From positions 800,504,592-800,568,591 of the forward strand of contig CM062805.1 of assembly GCA_031772625.1 (NCBI GenBank): a stretch of DNA of 64,000 bases, given 5' to 3'. Made by a program: the position numbers and the translations under genes. The stretch comes from Pinus tabuliformis (Eukaryota; Streptophyta; Pinopsida; Pinales; Pinaceae). Under the pieces are notes generated by a model. The model saw only the letters and a program-made list of their open reading frames with translations, had not been told where the DNA came from and made no database searches. Of the stretch, positions 43,979-55,216 are shown piece by piece; the stretch's first letter is position 1; every line of letters starts with the position of its first letter.

Positions 43979-45120
43979 CTGTGTTGAGTCAAATTAAGCC
44001 ACAGGCTCCACTCCTGGTGGTGCCCTTCCATCAATTCCTTTAAGTTTCATCCTTGCAACCATACTCCCCCTAGAACCCAAACACTCTAATTTCTCAGAAG
44101 GTGCTGGTGGAGTCCTTAGAGCAACATCCACCGATCTTAGTTGGCATCGTTTATGGTTGAGACTAGGATGGTATCTGATCATCTTCGAGCCCCCAAATTT
44201 CGTTCTTGATTAATGAAAACATCTTTGGCAAATGATTTCGCAGTGGTTTGTCTTTCATAAATCCAATAATTTCACCTCTGACAATGAAATACGAATGCCC
44301 CTGACAGTCCCTATTAATCATTACTCTAGTCCTGAAGGCCAACACAATAGGACCAGACTCCTATCACGTTATTCCATGCTAATGTATTCAGAGCATAAGC
44401 TTAATTTGAGCACTCTAATTTTTTCAAAGTAATAGCGCAGGTGCACAACGGGTAGGCGAACCAACCTTTACGACCCAAGATCCAACTACGAGCTTTTTAA
44501 CTACAACAACTTAAATATACGCTATTGGAGTTGGAATTACCGTGGCTGCTGGCACCAGACTTTCCCTCCAATGGATCCTCGTTAAGGGATTTAGATTGTA
44601 CTCATTCCAATTACCAGACTCAATGAGCCCAGTATTGTTATTTATTGTCACTACCTCCCCATGTCAGGATTGGGTAATTTGTGTGCCTGCTGCCTTCCTT
44701 GGATGTGGTAATCGTTTCTCAGGCTCCCTCTCCGGAATCGAACCCTAATTTTCTATCACCTGTCACCACCATGGTAGGCCTCTATCCTACCATTGAAAGC
44801 TGATAGGGCAGAAATTTGAATGAAGCATCACCAACACAAGGGCTGTGCGATCTGTCGAGTTATCATGACTCACCGAAGAAGCGGGAAAGTCCGCGCTAGC
44901 CTTTTATCTAAAAAATGCATCCCTTCCAAAGGGTCGAGACTTGGTGCACATATTAGCTCTAGAATTACTATGATTATTCGAGTAGTATGGTACCAACAAA
45001 AAAACTATAATTGATTTAATAAGCCATCTGCAGTTTGACAGTCTAAATTAGTTCATACTTAAACATGCATGGCTTAATCTTTTAGACAAGAATATGACTA
45101 TTGGCAGGATCAACCAGGTA
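43372..45120 (-). rRNA. 18S rRNA pseudogene, nearly full length
   Basis: The 5' end is marked by GGCAGGATCAACCAGGTA (45103-45120, reverse complement of TACCTGGTTGATCCTGCC). The 3' end is AATGATCCTACCACAAG... for the normal AATGATCCTTCCGCAGG (43372). Long matches include TCAATCGGTAGGAGTGACGG (43515), GTGTGTACAAAGGGCAGGGA (43537), ATTCCTTTAAGTTTCA (44034) and GGAATTACCGTGGCTGCTGG (44533). About 1749 nt remain of about 1.81 kb, so there are only small deletions. CpG losses are pervasive, for example GATGACATGTGCTTAC for GATGACTCGCGCTTAC. Changes in universally conserved positions make a functional rRNA implausible. Confidence 0.96.
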
Positions 45121-45404
45121 GCACCGTCCCACATCAAAGGGCATTCCGGGCGCTCTCTTACCAAGAGCCAACCTGAACACCGATCAAGTCAAAGAGATGT
45201 CAAAATATCATGTAAAACTTTTATGCCTTGCACCTCTTGCAGCCCAAGAAGGAAGCACATGCAACATGCCAAGGACATGACAAACAAACGGGTAGACCCG
45301 CCGAGCCACAATGCACCAAGGCCACTCCAGAGTTTGCAACCATGCCCCATCCAACAAGAAAATGAGTGATCACTCACCCACTCCCTTAGAAATGCCTCCA
45401 AAAG
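45121..45404 (-). other. External spacer next to 18S
   Basis: This is unique-looking sequence between the 18S 5' end and the 160-bp repeat array, in the position of the 3' part of the 5' external transcribed spacer. No gene is seen. Confidence 0.6.
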
Positions 45405-46735
45405 CCTCCACGCCCCGCATCAAGGCCACCTAGGATTCCACCCAGACAGAAGCAACGGTGGACCTCGATCTCCTGATCACCTACAGTAGCCTCGATGCAA
45501 AGGAAGTAAATGGAGAATGACCAACCATGGAACCTGTATATTATAAATGAGCCCCAACCCTCCCGGCCCCCGCACCGAGGCCACCTAGGAATCCACCCGA
45601 ACAGCAGCAATTATGGACCTCGATCTCCAAGTCACCTGCGACAACCTCGATGTGAAGGAAAGGGAAGGAAATAAAAAGAGGATGACCGACTGTAAATCCT
45701 ATCATAGAGAGTCCATACAAACCTCCCCGCCCCACACCGATGCCACCTAGGAGTTCACCTGGACAGCAACAACAGTGGACCTTGATCAGATGATCGCCTA
45801 CGACAGCCTTGACACAAAGACAAGGAAAGGAAATAATAAAAGACAAATTAAGCCTGCAACCTCCCTTAGAAATGCCCCCCAACCCTCCCCTCCCGACACA
45901 GAGGCCACCTAGGAGTTCACCCGGATAGCAGCAATGATGGACCTCGATCGCATGATCGCCTGCGACAGCCTCAATGAAAAGGAAACAGAAGGAAATAAAA
46001 CAAGACCAACTAAGCCCACAACCTCTCTTAGAAATGCTGCCCCCGACCCTCCCCGCCCCACACTGAGGCCACCTAGGATCCACCTGGACAGCAACAACGA
46101 TGGACCTTAATCTCTCGATCGCTTGCGGCAGCCTTGATGCAAAGGAAAAGGAAGGAAATAAAAAGAGGATAAACGACCGCAAATCCTATCATAGAGAGGC
46201 CATGCAAACCTCCCCGCCCCGCATCGATGCCACCTAGGAGTCCACCCGGATAGCAGCAATAGTGGACCTCGATCAGATGATCGCATACGGAAGGAAATAA
46301 TACAAGACAAACTAAGCCCACAACCTCCCTTATAAATCCCCCGCAACCCTCCTCTCCCCACAGAGAGGCCACCTAGGAGTCCACCCAGATAGCAGCAACG
46401 ATGGACCTTGATCACATGATCACTTGCGGTAGCCTCAATGCAAAGGAAATGAAAGGAAATAAAACAAGACCAAACGACCCCACAACCTCTCTTAGAAATG
46501 CTTCCCCCCGACCCTCCCGCCCCACACCGAGGCCACCTAGGAGTCCACCCGGACAGCAACAATGGTTAACCTCGATCACTTGACCACCTACGACAACCAC
46601 AATGTGAAGGCAATGGAAGGAAATAGGTGCAAATCAAGAGGCTAGATACACAATACAAGAACATATCCAAACAGGAGGAGGGATTGGGTAGCTCTGCACT
46701 CCACGCACCCTACGTACAGGCAACCTAGGAGATTG
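45405..46735 (-). repeat. ETS/IGS 160-bp tandem repeats with trimeric higher-order structure
   Basis: A GGCCACCTAGGA-type motif recurs at about 45424, 45579, 45741, 45903, 46067, 46228, 46367, 46531 and 46722 (mostly 155-164 bases apart). Units alternate in three types, seen in the tail: AAAAAGAGGAT with ATCATAGAG (45579, 46067), GATCAGATGATCGC (45741, 46228) and AAACAAGACCAA (45903, 46367). The higher-order period is therefore about 487 bp. The array lies just upstream of 18S, as rDNA spacer subrepeats do. Gly/Cys-rich open frames on the minus strand are by-products of the repeat. Confidence 0.88.
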
Positions 46736-47260
46736 CCCACAACTTTACCAACTGGACAATGAATAATTTTCGTCTACGGCCACCTACACGCAGAGGAGGG
46801 AGGTCAAAGTGTTCCACCTCAAAATCCTTCTTCAGATAGCCCCCACCATTGATGTAGCAAGCCTCCTCCCCATTGGACCACGAGCGCATAAGAAATTGAA
46901 ACAACAAATGCCCATAAACATTGTGACTTAACATTTCCAACCACAAAAGCATGCCACACACGCGAGATGCAAGGAAAAAGTCAACCACACGATCAAACAT
47001 ATGGGCCAACACATCTATCAAAACCTCAAAACCAACACAACCATAGACAATGTGTACTTTGAAAGGAATGTCAACCATTAACTTTACAATAAGGAGAACA
47101 ATGCCTCACATTTCCCGACGGAAAAAGCAAGCAAGTGGGAGGGTAGGTGGTTTACAACCAAAACCCTTCCACATTCCACTTAAATGTATGCATCTAAACC
47201 AACAATGCCAACACAGAAAGAGTACAAGCACAAGAAACCAACACCATAAACAACCGAACA
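46736..47260 (-). other. rDNA spacer between two repeat arrays
   Basis: No gene is seen. The composition continues that of the flanking spacer arrays, and no rRNA promoter can be recognised with confidence. Confidence 0.4.
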
Positions 47261-47492
47261 ATGAACGGGATAGCCGTCATAGGGAGCCACACCACAATAA
47301 CCCATACAACTTCGAGAACTTAGAGCAGAAGGGGAAGTATTCACATATGCCTCTTGGGACAAGCATGGCCAACATTACTGCTCATGTGCTATCGAGTGGG
47401 TATGGAGAGAAAATGAAAATCGACCACCTTACAAATGACCCAAGGCCATTCTTGAGGCAAACCCAAAAAACCAACTCAATTATAAACCCACC
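47261..47492 (-). repeat. IGS 280-bp repeat unit interrupted by element C
   Basis: One unit, with GCATGGCCAACATTAC at 47364, matches the array at 55217-58136. It is cut at CCACC (47488-47492), the left target duplication of element C. Confidence 0.8.
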
Positions 47493-48556
47493 TGTTACAC
47501 AGTAATTTGTCACCATTGGTCACCGTCCCTATCGCCCCGTTCCCGTACATTGGAGGACGAATTTCGGGACCTGTGAACAGTGACATAACCCAAAAACACT
47601 TGCATTATGTTCCCCTGAGTATGTACTTCATGTTCCCTGAAGACACCTTCTGCAAATTCTCCCTGAAAAGTACTCTTTTTCCATTGGCACAGGTCCACAA
47701 GTATCTTACCCGCGCCAATCATTGAGATCCTCAAAAGAGGGTGCGACCATTGGCGCTTTGTCACAGAACAACACCTGCGCCAGCCTAGTTTGGTAATGAT
47801 TTTTGCTAAACACAATCCCATCTGTTTTTTCCCTTCAGATCACGAAGTCTTTTGAGGTAAAAATCCATCTGATAGAGGTCGAGAGTCATCATCTATCCTT
47901 GATATCTATCCACAGTGGCTTTTCAGAGATAATGCCAATCCACAATGGGTGTCCTGGTTCATCGAATCTTTCTCCCTTCTCCATCTATAAATATCTGTCC
48001 TCATGCATTAGACAAGCTAGTTTTTAATTCTTGGAGGAATGCTAGTTGTGATTATGCTTGTCGTGAGTGATAGTGAAGCATAGAGAGGTTATGTTGCCGG
48101 AGAGGAGGTACATTGCAAGACACATATAGTTGCTCGCCCAGCCAGAGGAGAGGTTCAACGTCAGAACCTTGGTTGTAACTTTTCCTGTCTATTATTCATT
48201 AATGAACGACTGCTATTATAGTTCCAATCTCATTGTCTATTATAGTGATGTTTGATTTATTTCCTTTCTGACTGAAATATAGTTGTTCCTTGGTGGATTT
48301 TATGCTTGTATTTGTTTCTTCCTTTGCATGTGCAGGTGTTCGTTTTCAAGGATCGCAAGGATTGTGACCTACCGGAGCGAGGGAGTGGGAATACCAACTC
48401 TGCCTCGACTACAGCGTTGGATTCCAGGTTGGTCTTCTTAATTCACCTTTAATGTACAACTAGGAACTTGTGTGGCAGCGTGAATTGATTGTGGCTAGTT
48501 CTGTTTTAGGCTAGTGGGATCGCCTCTGTCTGCAGAGGGGATTTACCTATCCAACA
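47493..48556 (+). repeat. 5' LTR of element C
   Basis: Matched end to end by 54148-55211. A TATAAATA box lies at 47986-47993. The AT-rich tract before U5 contains 'TTCATTAATGAACGAC', a near-palindrome. Confidence 0.93.
47986..47993 (+). promoter_or_regulatory. TATA box in the 5' LTR of element C
   Basis: TATAAATA is the best core-promoter match in the LTR. It is conserved in the 3' LTR at about 54641. Confidence 0.5.
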
Positions 48557-48559
48557 ATT

Positions 48560-48577
48560 TGGCGACTCAACTGGGGA
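48560..48577 (+). other. Primer-binding site of element C
   Basis: TGGCGACTCAACTGGGGA lies 3 bases after the LTR, the same tRNA type as in A, B and D. Confidence 0.7.
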
Positions 48578-49654
48578 TAAGCTATTTGGAATTTGTCTTG
48601 CATGTTAATTTTCTCTTGCTTGCTTGAGTGAATGAGCTTTCTGGGTCAGTTTTGAGATTGTTATTTGCTGTTTGATCCATCTGAGCACTGTCGGCCCGAC
48701 CTGGGGTCGTGTTATTTATTTTTTTAGGTGGCAAGCTTAGTTGGCGCAGTTTTTATTCTGATAGTCGCGCCAATTGGCGCATGTTGCCCAACAGCAACTC
48801 GCGCCAATCTTTTGGTAGCGCAAGTTGCAGGCTGACAGTCGCGCCAGCCCTGTGAATTTTTCCTGTGTGTCGGTTGGAAGCTCTTTCGACCCAGATTTTT
48901 ATTTTTTTTATATCTCTTGCAGCCTCTGGAAGTGTGTTGAACCTCTGTTTGACTGGTTTTGGCCTTTATCCTTCAGTTGTTTGCTTATTTCTAATGATTT
49001 TCGTCTCAGCCCTAGAACATCTAGTGGCTTCGCATGTCTAGCCTTCTGTGGGAAGTTTCGGTCTTTTGATTTTCCAGTCAACTTGTTGGTTGTGTTCCGC
49101 ACCTATCTAGTGGTTTGTTAAATCTTGGTCTTCTATGCTTTGAGTGATTCACTTCTAGCTCCTTTGGATTTTGCTTGACTTCATTTGAATTTAGATTACA
49201 TGGTTCATTGAAAGTCTTTGTGTTTTCCTTGTTTGCATAGTTCATTTTGGTGTTTCAGGATTGGTTCTATTTCATTGAGTGAACTTGGATTGTGTATACT
49301 TGTGAATATCTCTTAAGATTTGTTTAAATGCATCATGCCATCTTAAAGGAAAGAAAAACAAAAAATCTTTTGCATCATATTAGTTAGCATTTATTGTTAT
49401 TTTTTGCTATTAAAAAGAAAAAGAAAAAATTTCATTTCTTGTTATTAGCTGCATCAGGATCTGTGTTGTTTGCTGAGTGATCATTTCGTTTGTGTAAAGA
49501 TCTCAAGCTTCCTGTAGATAGAATTCATTGAATGAAATGGTATAGTTTTGGCATGTAGTTTGCATCTAAGAAGCTTTTGAGATATCACATACGGTAGGAC
49601 CAAAAAACTGAAACATAATTGAAGATAAACTTTAAAATAAACTCAATGAACATA

Positions 49655-49980
49655 ACAATGCATTGGAACCTAACGCAAACATTCTAGAGGTCTAGGTTAG
49701 AGACGTGTTCCGGCGTCTTTAAACCTGGTAGCTTACCGTTGAGTGGTTGGGTGATTCCTCCACGGTGAAACGATAGGTGCCAATACGGACTGAGCTCCCA
49801 CGTACCGTCGCGTATATACGGGAGACCCCACTAGGCTATCATCCTTTATCCATAGGAAGCAGAGTCTGCCGCCTTACAAGACATAATGCACTGAACACAG
49901 CATTCGGGAAGATTGACTGCAGTACGGGAAGTCCTTGGTTTTCATCTGATTGTCGAGGTGTATAAGCAGTTTTACGGATT
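49655..49980 (+). other. Conserved structured leader block of element C
   Basis: GAGGTCTAGGTTAGAGACG, TCCCACGTACCGTCG and ATGCACTGAACACAGCATTC align with A, B and D although the LTR of C is different. Stem-loops CTTTTCGGACTCCCTAAAAG-type follow to about 50150. Confidence 0.6.
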
Positions 49981-50249
49981 GTTTGGTAAACCTCTTGCCT
50001 AGTTTTCCAGAGCAGTCACTTTTGATCCTTTTCGGACTCCCTAAAAGAAAAGGTGCCTGTGAGCGTCTTGTCACTTCGTGCTCATTAAATATTCGAAGGA
50101 GACTAGAGTCATCTTTTGTCCTTTTCTCGACTCTTAAAACATGAAAAGGTCAAGTCGTGTCTTTGCGTCTTAAAATTTATCTGGCCACGATAACATCTAC
50201 CCAATTAGATTTTGTTTGCGTTAGCTTGAGTAGGATTATTTCTCGTTCA

Positions 50250-52010
50250 ATGGCATCCTTCCCCGAGCCCACCGGCCAAGGTGTTCCCCCTGATGGAAAC
50301 CCTCGTCCATTTCCTGCTATTGGAAATGTCGGTGTTCAGTATATCGCAACTTTGTCTTTGCCTGGGTTAACCATCGGTTTGCCCGTATGGTTGTTTTCAA
50401 ACTCGGTGGTCTCGAGTGTGATAACTCTTGTTCTACCAACACCTCCTCCACCCGAACAACATCATGTTGATTCCAAGGTGGACACCTCCCCTTCTTCGCC
50501 TATTGCTGCATCCTCATCTTCTACTTCGCCTGGTGAAACTCTGGATTCAAATAACCAGGTGGCTAAGAAGAAGAAGAAGAAGACCAAAAATAAGAAGTCT
50601 CCCAAGGGAAAGGTCGCATCTACCCCGAGTATACCTCAAGTAAAGCCGCCTTCTGCTCCTCTGCGGAAGGCTAAGTTTCCTTGTCTATTATGCAAGGAGG
50701 ACCATTTTCTTACTGATTGTCCTGGTATTCCCAGGGTCTTAGATATATGGTCCCGTGACCCAACTCGCCCCTCGTCGTCGCAGATTGACGATACCTTATC
50801 AGCTGGTAAGAGAAAAGGGAAGGTTCGTTTCCCTTGTCAACTTTGTGAAGGTAATCATCTCCTTCGCCTTTGTCCACTTCTGGATGAAGCCTCCCGTCTT
50901 TTGGAAAGTCTGTCAGCTCCCTTACCTCAACTACCCGCTGGATATCAGCGCCTTTTTGCAACTGCAGATCATCTCTCCGCTAATCAAGAGATCAAGCATG
51001 ATTCCTCTTTGGCCCAGCCTTCTCTTCCCGAACCTGGTTGTGCTCAACCTGTTCCAGACCAGTCCCTGGTCGGAAAAAGTGTTGATTTACGTTCATCATC
51101 TATCCACCACTTTGTTCCGGGAGTGTTTATCATCAAGGATGAACCATCTGAATCCAAACCAGACGAAAGTCCAAAGGTCCAGATGACAAGTGACCCGGTT
51201 TTGCCTTCAGAATCTGAATCCAAACCAGACAAAATTCCAAAGGTCCAGATGACAAGTGACCTGGTCTTTCAAGAGGTCTAGATGACAAGTGACTCGGTTT
51301 TGCCTTCAGAAGTTCCATCCTCAGATGATATTATCACTGTAAAGCATGAAGACCACACCATCCAAATTCTATTCATAAACACAGAATCTTATGATCAAGT
51401 GAGCATCCCTCTCATTCCTTCGCAGCAGGAAGGAAGTTTATCAGAGTCATATCCGGCCGTTTATCCGGTCCCACCTCCAAGCAACCTAGTTGTTTCCTTT
51501 AATTGGGATCAACTAGGCAATCCCCGGTTACCAGCTTCCATGCCATTTCGAATTATAGTTCAAGTCTACCGAATGGTTATGGCCGGTACCATTATTGATG
51601 AGGGATCTCCTGTGAGCATCCTTTCTTCAACAGCTTGGGAAGCACTTGGTTCGCCACTGCTTCTTCCTGAGATGAGAAACCTTACAGGTTTTCATCGAGA
51701 AACCATTCGACCTTTAGGAATTCTTCCCAATGTACCTATCACATTAGAAGGGAAGACCGTTCAAATGGGCATCATGGTAGTCCAAGGTCCGTTAGATTAC
51801 AATTTACTCCTTGGGCGAGACTATATTTATTGCATACGCGCAATTGTGTCCTCACTCTTCAGAGTGATGTGTTTTCCGCACGAAGGAAGGACGATCAAGG
51901 TCGTAGACCAACTTTCGTTCCCCGGTTCACACTTCACATATAGTCATCTACCATTCCTAAATGGTCTTATTTCCACAGGAAATGCCTCAACATCCAGTCC
52001 ATCATCTTGA
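50250..52010 (+). pseudogene. Zinc-knuckle/aspartic protease polyprotein of element C, one in-frame stop
   Basis: The ATG at 50250 is chosen because MASFPEPTGQGVPPDGNPRP aligns with the starts of A and D; an upstream in-frame ATG at 50157 lies in leader sequence. Order: IATLSLPGLTIGLPVWLF; a Ser/Pro-rich stretch; KKKKKKTKNKKSPKGK; zinc knuckles CLLCKEDHFLTDC and CQLCEGNHLLRLC (both CX2CX3HX4C, intact); a linker with an in-frame 66-base duplication (ESKPDE..KVQMTSD); TAG at 51279-51281; and a protease with TIIDEGSPVSILS and LLGRDYIYCIRA, ending TGA 52008-52010. Ala-Ser after the active-site Gly has become Ser-Pro, which may harm the protease. There is no capsid domain and no pol. Confidence 0.85.
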
Positions 52011-52529
52011 TGACGGCAGCTGACCTGGGCGCATGACTGAAGCCCGGGGGGCATGCATCCTCCTTTTCAAAATCGAGTCTTTCCAAGTGAACCTTCATTC
52101 CATCCACTCCGTGAATGCCATGAAGCTTGGGGGGCATGTGCCTCGATTTGCGTTATCATGCTGGGGGCATGCAAATTTATAGCAAGCATAATTTTTCGTT
52201 TCAAGCTTGTGTAAACATGAAACCGAATCCAAGCAAAGTTCTCCATGGTTCAAGCTTGTGTAAAAATGAACCCATACCTGATTTACATCCCGTGATTGCC
52301 TTTTATCTGCTAAATTCTGCTAGATGAGCCTTGGTTGTTTCATTCCATCGCCACCATCTCTTTGGCCGACCATATGCTTTCACTTGGTTGTTTATCCTTT
52401 CCTGAGGAACCGCAGCGATGAGTGGTTTTATTAGCCAGCCTCTTGACCATTACATGTTTTGAGCAGTTCCACCATTACTGGAACCAGTTGCTACTCTTTA
52501 TACCACTCGTTCCTCTAGGACGAGTCTCC

Positions 52530-53000
52530 TTTAAGCTCTTTTCAGAATCGTAAAATATGAAAAGATTGCCGAGTATTTTTCCTTTTGACTCGTTAAAGAG
52601 AATAAAAATGGAGGTCTGCTTTCAGCTCTTTTTCTGACCATTTAAAAAGGAAAAGATTGCCGAGTTACTCCTCTTGACTCGTTAAACGTTAATAAGGGGC
52701 GGTCATTTTAAGTTCTTTTTGTCGACCGTTAAAACATAAAAAGATTACCGGGTTTTGTCGTTTCAAACTCGTTAATGGTCATGAAACGACGTGATTTCAA
52801 CCGCTTTTTTACTTTTTCAGGTTGGAATCACTATTTATGAAAAGTACTCCTCGATCGTAATGGTCGAGCGGTTCTTTCGGGCATTATTTTATACTTTTTC
52901 GGGCCCGAGAGACACAACTTTACGAAAAAGGACACCCCTGGAGTTTCCTTTTCTGCTGTCTTTTCAAACTCTCTAAACATGAAAAGACACCGAGTTCTCC
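52530..53000 (+). other. 3' stem-loop and pseudoknot array of element C
   Basis: Hairpin GTCGTTTCA/TGAAACGAC (52757-52765 with 52782-52790) encloses AACTCGTTAATGGTCA. The interleaved pair is TCTTTCGGGC/GCCCGAGAGA (52873-52882 with 52903-52912, one G-T pair) and CTTTTTCG/CGAAAAAG (52894-52901 with 52923-52930). GTCTTTTCA/TGAAAAGAC follows near 52960-52988. Topology is as in A and B, but the stem 1 bases differ and pairing is kept. Confidence 0.75.
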
Positions 53001-54135
53001 CTTTGTCAGACTCATTAAAACCTGATGACATCGGATTTTGTCAAAACGACGTACCACAAGCATATGCTATCCCCATCAAGCTTATTAAAAATAACTGGGG
53101 TACTCGCCAGAAATGGTGGGGGAAAAGAAAATTTTGGAACCATAATTATTATCGTGTCGGCAGTATGTCGCTCTTGAACATGGCACTTTTCTGCTTTCGT
53201 GTCCAGGGTGGGGATATCTCATCTCATATTTTTCACTTGCTTCCATGGACTTGGGTACCCTATTTGACCTCTCATCTACTCATTGCCTCGTCATCATGAC
53301 CTTTGATACATTAATGTCAAATACTGCCAATTCCATTAATGTGCCGCCAATATGTTCAAGAGAAGTTGACCTATGCAAAGAAACAACCTCCCTTTGATAG
53401 CTCGTACAATCTTGATTCACAACATTATCTCTTTGTCTCGTGTCGATGATGTGGGAAACATTATGGCCCACCTTCAGTCAAGGTCACTTCCTGTCGACTT
53501 CAGCTCATTATCCAGGAAGCTGATCTAGAGACTCCCTTCCGGTGCCTTGGAGCCTGCATGCCTCAATGGCAGGTTCTTCGTGTTCGACGTGAGGTTTTCA
53601 TCATTGGCCTCCGATCGAATGATTCTACGGGTGTTTGATGCCAGTTCATTAATTTGCACGCCGTAGATTGTACCTATAGTACCTTGAGGGCCATTGTCAT
53701 TATTGATGGTACCTCTCGCGTCTGTTAACAGTTTCCACTATTGACTGGTAATCAGACGATGTTCATGCATGTTCGACTTCAGCTCATATATTCGCATGCT
53801 TGAACTTGTACCCTTGTTCGGGTCGAGATGGAGCGCAAGACCCTGGATTGTGTCTCTTGTAATCCAGGCGTGATTCTTGATACATGACTCATTCACTGGA
53901 TGGTTGCGACCATACCTGAGTCAATTCATTGATCCTAACCAGATGGCTGCATCCATACTATGGACCTAGATTATTTATGTACTCTCTTATGGATGGCTGC
54001 GACCATACCACGTACATCATGTAATTGAACTATCAGTCGTGTCTCCCAATGCAGATCCTCGGCGGCATCTATATGTGTTCTTGTATGTTCCTATAAAGCA
54101 TTTCACCCCTCTCTTTCCCTCTCGGACTTCATGCT

Positions 54136-54147
54136 TTAGGGGGCATC
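54136..54147 (+). other. Polypurine tract of element C
   Basis: TTAGGGGGCATC directly precedes the 3' LTR at 54148. Confidence 0.7.
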
Positions 54148-55211
54148 TGTTACACAGTAATTTGTCACCATTGGTCACCGTCCCTATCGCCCTGTTCCCG
54201 TACATTGGAGGACGAATTCCGGGACCTGTGAACAGAGACATAACCCAAAAACACTTGCATTATGTTCCCCTGAGTATGTACTTCATGTTCCCTGAAGACA
54301 CCTTCTGCAAATTCTCCCTGAAAAGTACTCTTTTTCCATTGGCGCAGGTCCACAAGTATCTTACCCGCGCCAATCACTGAGATCCTCAAAAGAGGGTGCG
54401 ACCATTGGTGCTCTGTCACAGAACAACACCCGCGCCAGCCCAGTTTGGTAATGGTTTTTGCTAAACGCACGCCCATCTGTTTTTTCCCTTCAAATCACGA
54501 AGTCTTTTGAGGGAAAAATCCATCTGATAGAGGTCGAGAGTCATCATCTATCCTTGATATCTATCCACAGTGGCTTTTCAGAGATAATGCCAATCCACAA
54601 TGGGTGTCCTGGTTCATCGAATCTTTCTCCCTTCTCCATCTATAAATATCTATCCTCATGCATTAGACAAGCTAGTTTTTAATTCTTGGAGGAATGCTAG
54701 TTGTGATTATGCTTGTCGTGAGTGATAGTGAAGCATAGAGAGGTTATGCTGCTGGAGAGGAGGTACATTGCAAGACACATATAGTTGCTCGCCCAGCCAG
54801 AGGAGAGGTTCAACGTCAGAACCTTGGTTGTAACTTTTCCTGTCTATTATTCATTAATGAACGACTACTATTATAGTTCCAATCTCATTGTCTATTATAG
54901 TGATGTTTGATTTATTTCCTTTCTGACTGAAATATAGTTGTGCCTTGGTGGATTTTATGCTTGTATTTGTTTCTTCCTTTGCATGTGCAGGTGTCCGTTT
55001 GCAAGGATCGCAAGGATTGTGACCTGCCGGAGCGAGGGAGTGGGAATACCAACTCTGCCACGACTACAGCGTTGGATTCCAGGTTGGTCTTCTTAATTCA
55101 CCTTTAATGTACAACTAGGAACTTGCGTGGCAGCGTGAATTGATTGTGGCTAGTTATGTTTTAGGCTAGTGGGATCGCCTCTATCCACAGAGGGGATTTA
55201 CCTATCCAACA
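54148..55211 (+). repeat. 3' LTR of element C
   Basis: It is 1064 bp, starts TGTTACACAGTAATTTGTC and ends CCTATCCAACA, followed by the duplicated CCACC. Confidence 0.93.
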
Positions 55212-55216
55212 CCACC

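Larger units (their letters stand above)
47493..55211 (+). mobile_element. Element C: complete gag-pro LTR retrotransposon in the IGS repeats
   Basis: LTRs are 47493-48556 and 54148-55211, both 1064 bp, TGTTACACAG...TATCCAACA, with the target duplication CCACC at 47488-47492 and 55212-55216. The interior has the family leader block, a zinc-knuckle/protease gene (50250-52010) and the 3' stem-loop array, but no RT, RNase H or integrase. The LTR sequence is unrelated by eye to those of A, B and D while the internal region is clearly homologous. The LTRs differ at only about 20 visible sites. Confidence 0.94.

Noticed and set aside
43372..45120. Functional 18S rRNA gene
   Set aside because: Many changes at universally conserved positions, small indels and CpG loss; it would be called by rRNA search tools but is a pseudogene.
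45424..46540. GGCCACCTAGGA in the ETS repeats as the same motif as ITS1 GGCCACCCTAGTC
   Set aside because: The two lie on opposite strands relative to rRNA transcription and differ in the core; the unit sequences are unrelated, so I treat the likeness as chance.
45386..46600. Gly/Cys-rich minus-strand frames up to 213 codons
   Set aside because: They follow the 160-bp repeat period in rDNA spacer and have no start context or domain.
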